In this document: piece after piece, positions 45,479 to 50,628 of the stretch
How the letters are laid out: every line of letters begins with the position of its first letter
How positions within the stretch are numbered: the first letter of the stretch is position 1
Assembly: GCA_024641135.1 (NCBI GenBank)
Contig: JAHEDS010000010.1
Location: 1 to 50,628, forward strand
From: Flavobacteriales bacterium
GTDB lineage: Bacteria > Bacteroidota > Bacteroidia > Flavobacteriales > Flavobacteriaceae
Length of the DNA stretch: 50,628 nucleotides
Direction of reading: 5' to 3'
Notes under the pieces: generated by a model
What the model saw: only the letters and a program-made list of their open reading frames with translations
What the model was told of the DNA's origin: nothing
Database searches by the model: none
Made by a program: the position numbers and the translations under genes

Positions 45479-48011
45479 TATCATCTGCAATTTGATGTTT
45501 AAATTTATTATATAAAAATGAAATAATTAAAAGCAAAATACCAAGAGAAACAAAAACTATAGTTTTTGAAAGGGTTCCCAGATGCGCAATATCATAAAAG
45601 AAAAGTTTTATTAAGGTGACTGAAAACAACACGATGGCGGCAAGGCGTAAGTGTTTTTGTTTTTTCCAAATGCCCCAAATAATGAGAGCTAACGAATAAA
45701 CACCCCAAAAGATACTTAATCCTAATTTGTGTGATTGAGTAGACCCTCCAAGATCCATTAAGTTGATTATTTCACTACTTAAAATCCATAAAAGAGTAAT
45801 ACTAAAAATGACACTGAATAATTTAGAAAAGCTGATATTAATAAAGGAAGCTTTTAAATAGTTATAACTCGCATAAAGAATTAGTGTGACAAAGGCAAAA
45901 GACAAATATCTTAAAAGTATATTATTGATGCCGGTTTCGTAATAATCACTAAAATTCTGTGTAAGATAATTGTCTCTTAATTCACTTAGTGTATATAAAC
46001 CTACTGTTAAAAAAATAAAAAGTGCAAAACCATTTAAAATAAGATTTATATGGCCTAGATTCTGATTTTTTAATTTTTTAATATTCACAAAGGATAATAC
46101 CGATAAGAATAGTAGGGAGTATAGAATTAAAAATACCGTTTTAAACTTTAAGATATCTTGGTTGAAATAATTCTGGTAATCATTAAACCGAACAAGCGAA
46201 TCGTTATAAAGCAATTGGAAATAGTTTGCTATTTCCATGTAAACTCCAAAGTATATTGTAGTTAATAAAATCCCTGGCATTAATAAGGATACAGTTTTTA
46301 GCAAATCATTTTTAGGTTTAATTGCTGAGATATATTTATTGTTGTTATTCAAAATATAGATAAAACTGAAAGCTCCAATAAATAAGATGGTACTTAAAAA
46401 TTGAATGTTAAAAACAGGGGTTATTTTATTATCAGATGAATTAGAAAAATCAAACAAATAGGATGTACCCCAATCTTGATAAAGACTAAAAACAGCCAGA
46501 ACCATTAAGGGGTAAGAAAGTGATTCATAAATCGCAATGGATTTTGTTCTTCCAATCCAAAATAAAAGTAAGGCTTCTCCAATCCATAACAATGTAACCC
46601 AATTACCGTCTAACTGTACCGGAATAGCAATAGTTATAAATACTAAAACCAAACCAGAAACCAGATAAAATAAATTTTTATCTGCAAGTTTTAGTTTATA
46701 AATAATGATACTAACTATAAAATGTAAAATACCGTTACAAATAGTGAAGAGACCCAATAACTGCTGGCCTGTCTCATGATTATCTAAAACACTGTAGCCA
46801 AGGCCGTAAAATATAAATGAATTAGCTAACAGGAATAAAATATCTAAAAAGCTAAAGGCTTCTTTTTTAATTAATTTATAGGCTAAAAAGGTAATATAAA
46901 ACTGTATAAAAAATATACTTTGAAAAATTAAAGCTAATGCAAAGTGTTCATTTTTATGGTAATCAAAAAGATACCATGATAAGTATATAATCGATGTTAA
47001 AATAAACGAGGCATAGTAAAGCGATTTCCAGTATTTTTTAAAGGAAAGTATTAAAATGCCACAATTTATAATACTCATATAACTAAAGAGCACCACTACA
47101 TTTGCTGTATCATCACCTAAAATAAATGGAACTGCATAGGCACCAACCAATCCAATATTTGCGATAAGTTGGTTGTTATATTTTAAAGCTGCAAAAACGG
47201 TAAATGCTGTAAAAGCAAACATGAGAAAAAATGCCAATTCTTGGGGGATTAAAGCATAGTAACCGTAAGCAGCATATGTAATAAAGTACATAATAGCCAT
47301 GGCGCCACTTACCAGAACAGCGCTAAATTTTTCATATTTTGCTTTTAATTTTAAACCAAAACCGATAAGTCCTAAGCCCATTAAATAACCTAGTATTATT
47401 CTTGTAACGGGATTAATAAGGTTGTTATCAATAGTGTATTTGGCACCAATTGAAACACCAATGATTAAAATGGCAATACCAATTTTATTTATAAGGTTTT
47501 CACCAATAAATTTTTCTAGTTCATTACTAACTCTAATGGGTTTTGTTTCAGGTTTGGGGTGATAAGATGGTTTGGCAGGATCTGTTTTAAGAGTTTGAAC
47601 AATAGGTTTTTGATAAACAGGGTCTTTTTTAATTTTAGGAATAGCCAACCAAAGTATAATATAGACTAAAAAGCCAACCCCGAAAAACAGACTAAATAAG
47701 ACCCATAAAATGCGAAGTATTATTCTGTGAATACCCATGTAATTAGATAATCCTGAACAAACACCTCCTAATATTCGATGATTTATATCTCTATAAAATC
47801 CCGTTGTAGTAATATGAGGTGGAACAGGTTGTTTCTCCTTTAAAATTGTAGGTTCAGTTTTTTTATCTTCCAAAGGTTTTTGTGCAACTTCAGCTCTAAG
47901 AAGAGCTATTTCTTTTTGAAGATTAGTTACTTCCAGAGAGAATGTAGCTTGTTTCTTAAGTAGTAATTCCAGCTTATTTTGTAACTCATTAATTTGGCCT
48001 AGAGGATCCAT
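45468..48011 (-). CDS. DUF2339 membrane protein with PspC domain
   Basis: An 847-residue protein. Residues 1-50 are a coiled coil (NELQNKLELLLKKQATFSLEV); about 70-130 is a PspC domain (YRDINHRILGGVCSGLSNYM, then two hydrophobic stretches). From about 170 there are more than twenty hydrophobic segments matching DUF2339. PspC proteins take part in phage-shock membrane-stress responses, so the fusion hints at an envelope role. Its stop overlaps the DUF3999 start. Confidence 0.9.
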   Translation of the reverse strand: MDPLGQINELQNKLELLLKKQATFSLEVTNLQKEIALLRAEVAQKPLEDKKTEPTILKEKQPVPPHITTTGFYRDINHRILGGVCSGLSNYMGIHRIILRILWVLFSLFFGVGFLVYIILWLAIPKIKKDPVYQKPIVQTLKTDPAKPSYHPKPETKPIRVSNELEKFIGENLINKIGIAILIIGVSIGAKYTIDNNLINPVTRIILGYLMGLGLIGFGLKLKAKYEKFSAVLVSGAMAIMYFITYAAYGYYALIPQELAFFLMFAFTAFTVFAALKYNNQLIANIGLVGAYAVPFILGDDTANVVVLFSYMSIINCGILILSFKKYWKSLYYASFILTSIIYLSWYLFDYHKNEHFALALIFQSIFFIQFYITFLAYKLIKKEAFSFLDILFLLANSFIFYGLGYSVLDNHETGQQLLGLFTICNGILHFIVSIIIYKLKLADKNLFYLVSGLVLVFITIAIPVQLDGNWVTLLWIGEALLLFWIGRTKSIAIYESLSYPLMVLAVFSLYQDWGTSYLFDFSNSSDNKITPVFNIQFLSTILFIGAFSFIYILNNNNKYISAIKPKNDLLKTVSLLMPGILLTTIYFGVYMEIANYFQLLYNDSLVRFNDYQNYFNQDILKFKTVFLILYSLLFLSVLSFVNIKKLKNQNLGHINLILNGFALFIFLTVGLYTLSELRDNYLTQNFSDYYETGINNILLRYLSFAFVTLILYASYNYLKASFINISFSKLFSVIFSITLLWILSSEIINLMDLGGSTQSHKLGLSIFWGVYSLALIIWGIWKKQKHLRLAAIVLFSVTLIKLFFYDIAHLGTLSKTIVFVSLGILLLIISFLYNKFKHQIADDNEA

Positions 48012-48124
48012 TAGTATTGCTTTTTAATTTAAAATGGTAATATTTTAAGAGACTGAATAGCATGATTCTTAAATAAGTAGTATTACGAAGTTAGTGTTTT
48101 TAACTTAAAATATTGGTCACACAA

Positions 48125-48158
48125 TTTGTTTTATAAATTTTGAAATTGCCTATTTTTG
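48125..48158 (+). promoter_or_regulatory. promoter of the 48180 gene
   Basis: TTTG (48125-48128), 22-nt spacer, TATTTTTG (48151-48158), both fitting the Bacteroidetes consensus, although the spacer is long. The -7 box overlaps the ORF-track start codon, so that start would not be transcribed. Confidence 0.6.
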
Positions 48159-48179
48159 AACTTTTTAAAGTATTTAATT

Positions 48180-48575
48180 GTGAAGAAAGATATTATTATT
48201 CCTAAAATTGAAAATGTGTATGTTGCTGTGATTAATGAGTACAACGATATTTATAAAACCAATGATTGGAATGCTTATATAATAAATGATAAGATTTCTG
48301 ATTTAGAAATGGTATTAATTGTTACAACAGGGTTTACAAAAGAGAAAATCACCTCTACCATGAGGCATAAACTTGAAAAACTACCAGCCAAGAGTTATGC
48401 AAAAATCGAATTGATGCAAGAGGATGTGTTGCAGTTAAACAATGAGTTTAAAGTCACCTTTTTTGAAAACAACAAACTTTTTGATAAAACCTATTTATTT
48501 AGAAAAAACACAATAAACCTAAAAGCACTTCAATCCATTCCATTAATGGATAAGAAGGGTGTTTTAGTAAAATAA
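48180..48575 (+). CDS. conserved hypothetical protein (131 aa)
   Basis: A small soluble protein, function not recognised. The reading begins at a GTG giving MKKDIIIPKIENVYVAVINEYN; the earlier TTG in the track lies in the promoter. Beta-rich sequence (MVLIVTTGFTKEKITSTMRH; KSYAKIELMQEDVLQLNNEF; VTFFENNKLFDKTYLFRK) with no signal or membrane segment. I recall similar proteins in other flavobacteria. It converges on gpsA with one base between the stops. Confidence 0.75.
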   Translation: MKKDIIIPKIENVYVAVINEYNDIYKTNDWNAYIINDKISDLEMVLIVTTGFTKEKITSTMRHKLEKLPAKSYAKIELMQEDVLQLNNEFKVTFFENNKLFDKTYLFRKNTINLKALQSIPLMDKKGVLVK

Positions 48576-48576
48576 C

Positions 48577-49578
48577 TTAATTTAGTTTTTCCGTCAATAA
48601 CTTAAATGTTCTTTTAGGGTCTTTGCCCTCGTAAAGTATTTCATAAACGGCATCGATTATAGGTAGATGCGTTTTTTTGTTGTTCTTTTCATTAAGTAAA
48701 TGCGCACTTTTAGTGGCATAATAACCTTCGGCAATCATACTCATTTCCATTTGAGCAGATTTTACCGTATAGCCTTTACCAATCATATTGCCAAACATAC
48801 GATTTCTTGAAAACACAGAATAACCAGTAACTAAAAGGTCTCCCAGATAGGCAGAATTATTAATGTTACGCTTCATTTTGTGCATCTTTTTTATAAAACG
48901 TTTCATTTCTCGAATCGCATTACTCATAAGAACACTTTGAAAATTATCACCATATCCTAATCCATGTGCAATACCAGCAGCAATGGCATATATATTTTTA
49001 AGCATTACGGCATATTCTATGCCTATAATATCATCACTTATTTTGGTTTTAATATAATCACTAGATAGTTGTTTAGCAATTTCTTTGGCTTTTTTCGAAT
49101 CGGCACATGATATAGTAAGATATGATAAACGCTCAAGAGCAACTTCTTCTGCGTGACATGGTCCAGCAATCACAGCAATATTTTCAAAAGGGATATTGTA
49201 AAATTGATTAAAATGTTCACCAACCAGTAATCCAGATTCCGGTATAATGCCTTTAACAGCTGAAACAATAGTTTTGTTTGAAATATCGACTGTAAGTTTT
49301 TCCAATTCACTGTGCATAAATGCGGACGGAATAACAAAAATTAATACATCGGCATAAGTCACCATTTCATTAATATCATTACTAAGTTTTAATTGCGATA
49401 AATTAAACTCAACCGAACTTAAATAATTTGGGTTGTGCTGTTCTCTCAGTAAATGTTCTTTGGTGTAAACACTACGCATATACCAGCCTACTTCAGGAAG
49501 ATTTTCACAAAGCATTTTTACAATAGCAGTGGCCCAGCTTCCGGCGCCAAAGACAGCATATTTTAATGGATTATTCAT
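48577..49578 (-). CDS. gpsA: NAD(P)H-dependent glycerol-3-phosphate dehydrogenase
   Basis: A 333-residue enzyme reducing dihydroxyacetone phosphate to sn-glycerol-3-phosphate for phospholipid synthesis. Cofactor loop AVFGAGSWATAIVKML; SAVKGIIPESGLLVGE; IAVIAGPCHAEEVALERL; the catalytic lysine in YAVMLKNIYAIAAGIAHGLG; and LLVTGYSVFSRNRMFG. The track start adds 12 residues; a -7 box 24 nt upstream of MNNPLKYAVFGAG supports the shorter start. Confidence 0.95.
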   Translation of the reverse strand: MNNPLKYAVFGAGSWATAIVKMLCENLPEVGWYMRSVYTKEHLLREQHNPNYLSSVEFNLSQLKLSNDINEMVTYADVLIFVIPSAFMHSELEKLTVDISNKTIVSAVKGIIPESGLLVGEHFNQFYNIPFENIAVIAGPCHAEEVALERLSYLTISCADSKKAKEIAKQLSSDYIKTKISDDIIGIEYAVMLKNIYAIAAGIAHGLGYGDNFQSVLMSNAIREMKRFIKKMHKMKRNINNSAYLGDLLVTGYSVFSRNRMFGNMIGKGYTVKSAQMEMSMIAEGYYATKSAHLLNEKNNKKTHLPIIDAVYEILYEGKDPKRTFKLLTEKLN

Positions 49579-49601
49579 ACTATAACATGAAGATATATTT
49601 T

Positions 49602-49609
49602 CAAAAGTA
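49602..49609 (-). promoter_or_regulatory. -7 promoter box of gpsA
   Basis: TACTTTTG on the minus strand fits TAnnTTTG, 24 nt before the ATG at 49578. No -33 TTTG at the usual spacing. Confidence 0.5.
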
Positions 49610-49708
49610 CGCAAAATATTAGTTTTTGTTTAGTCCTTAAATTCATTATAAATATTTTTTTGGCATGTGTTTTGAATACTTACTAATAGAACGATAAAAT
49701 TCAGGCGT

Positions 49709-50628
49709 ATGAAAACTTTAAAATTACTTTTAGGATTTGCATTAACAGCAACACTTTTTACTTCTTGTTACACCGAAGTAATTGTAGATGATTATTATGA
49801 GGAGCCAGGAATTTCATTAAGCCAGTTATTAGGTTCTTATGAATTATGGTATGTAGATATTAATCAGACCGTAGGTTATGGTTCAACGCCTTTTTTACAA
49901 AAAGCATTTACAGTTTCTTTTAGAAACGGAACCATGTTTGCTAATAATAATTTAGTAGGTATTGGAAGTACTGGCAATGGGTTAGGGATTCCTGTAGCCG
50001 ATTATAATACATATGACATGATATTAGATGTATATCATGATATAGATGGGTTTGAAACTTTTGATGTGTATCAAATTAACAGCAATACCATCGAACTTTA
50101 TAATCCAAATAATGACACCTCGTACTTTTTAAAAGGCTATCAACGCAGTAATTTTGATTATGATTTTGTGTTTTATGATAATATTCATTATTTCCTACAA
50201 GAATATGAAGCTTGGGAAAAAACATATACTAGTGCATATGGAGCAATAAATGACTTTGATAATGAAAATTATTTACAGTTTTTAGCAGGGGGTAACGACT
50301 CTGAATTTAGGAGCTCACAAGATTTGCCTGGAACCAGTATTTCAAATTTATTTTGGGATTATACAGGCCTTTATGGTGTAGGGAATGTTTCAAATAATAT
50401 GTACCTAAAAACTTTAACATTAGATTATGATTATTTCAGTAATGAATATTTTGAATTAAGCGTTATAAATGACGGAAAGATTGAATTATATCACCCAGCA
50501 TCACAAACCGTGTATGAATTTGTTGGAAGAGGATATATACAATATTTAAAAACATCAAATACAAAAAACAAAACATCGTCAACTGAAAAGTTACGTAAAG
50601 AAAGAAAAGATAAAATAGAAAACCCACG
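49709..50628 (+). CDS. lipoprotein, truncated by the window end
   Basis: Not in the ORF track because it runs off the sequence; the frame stays open from the ATG at 49709 for 306 codons. It starts with a lipoprotein signal (MKTLKLLLGFALTATLFTSC) followed by YTEVIVDDYYEEPG. The mature part is rich in Tyr, Asn and Asp (SYELWYVDINQTVGYGS; NTIELYNPNNDTSYFLKGY; YFLQEYEAWEKTYTS; LYHPASQTVYEFVGRGYIQY), then turns into a basic low-complexity tail (TKNKTSSTEKLRKERKDK). I recall flavobacterial homologues, some given an enzyme name that the sequence does not support. Function unknown. Confidence 0.85.
   Translation, partial: MKTLKLLLGFALTATLFTSCYTEVIVDDYYEEPGISLSQLLGSYELWYVDINQTVGYGSTPFLQKAFTVSFRNGTMFANNNLVGIGSTGNGLGIPVADYNTYDMILDVYHDIDGFETFDVYQINSNTIELYNPNNDTSYFLKGYQRSNFDYDFVFYDNIHYFLQEYEAWEKTYTSAYGAINDFDNENYLQFLAGGNDSEFRSSQDLPGTSISNLFWDYTGLYGVGNVSNNMYLKTLTLDYDYFSNEYFELSVINDGKIELYHPASQTVYEFVGRGYIQYLKTSNTKNKTSSTEKLRKERKDKIENP

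Overview
The window is chromosomal DNA from a member of the Bacteroidota, almost certainly family Flavobacteriaceae. Evidence: low GC, no visible Shine-Dalgarno sequences, repeated promoters of the Bacteroidetes type (-33 TTTG / -7 TAnnTTTG), an intact Bat (aerotolerance) operon, an OmpA protein with thrombospondin type-3 repeats, and the conserved block purN / acpP-fabF-rnc-IPExxxVDY-pyk. No tRNA, rRNA, CRISPR array, transposase, integrase or phage gene was seen. This is mostly core-genome housekeeping DNA.

Layout. 1-9.8 kb: a small membrane protein, then a minus-strand run encoding the two subunits of an AddAB-type helicase-nuclease. These are separated by kbl (threonine/glycine metabolism) and the outer-membrane OmpA gene; an alpha/beta hydrolase follows addB. 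9.9-10.5 kb: superoxide dismutase. 10.5-11.0 kb: the only long gene-free stretch. It holds two tandem copies of what looks like a small RNA gene on the minus strand, preceded by four helically phased 20-bp repeats. 11.0-17.8 kb: a minus-strand block with a PurF-like amidotransferase, a PfkB kinase, an HGSNAT-like membrane acyltransferase, a Tat-exported Gfo/Idh/MocA protein, RNase HI and PurN. 18.1-22.4 kb: acpP, fabF, rnc, an IPExxxVDY protein and pyk. 22.5-32.1 kb: mixed genes, including DNA polymerase IV, a CYTH protein, a YciI-type lipoprotein, a membrane-anchored EEP-fold protein, an ALDH7-type dehydrogenase, an AlbA_2 protein, an SDR and a DUF4382 lipoprotein. 32.3-41.5 kb: the MoxR-DUF58-BatA/B/C/D/E operon with one extra membrane protein. 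41.5-50.6 kb: carbonic anhydrase, CvpA, pheS, the DUF3999/DUF2339 membrane pair, gpsA, and a lipoprotein gene cut off by the window end.

The most interesting signal is non-coding. At 10600-10870 a 41-bp core is perfectly duplicated. Each copy is followed (minus strand) by an intrinsic terminator whose one stem difference stays paired (G-U) only on the minus strand. A perfect promoter lies at the right distance upstream of one copy. Upstream of the second copy, four TAGAT(A/T)AA motifs recur at exactly 20 bp. This looks like a small regulatory RNA pair, possibly a member of a known flavobacterial motif family such as Flavo-1, with a possible operator array. A secondary theme is terminator-like hairpins placed directly upstream of, or inside, the start of co-oriented genes (addB, purF-like, rnc), suggesting attenuation or RNA processing.
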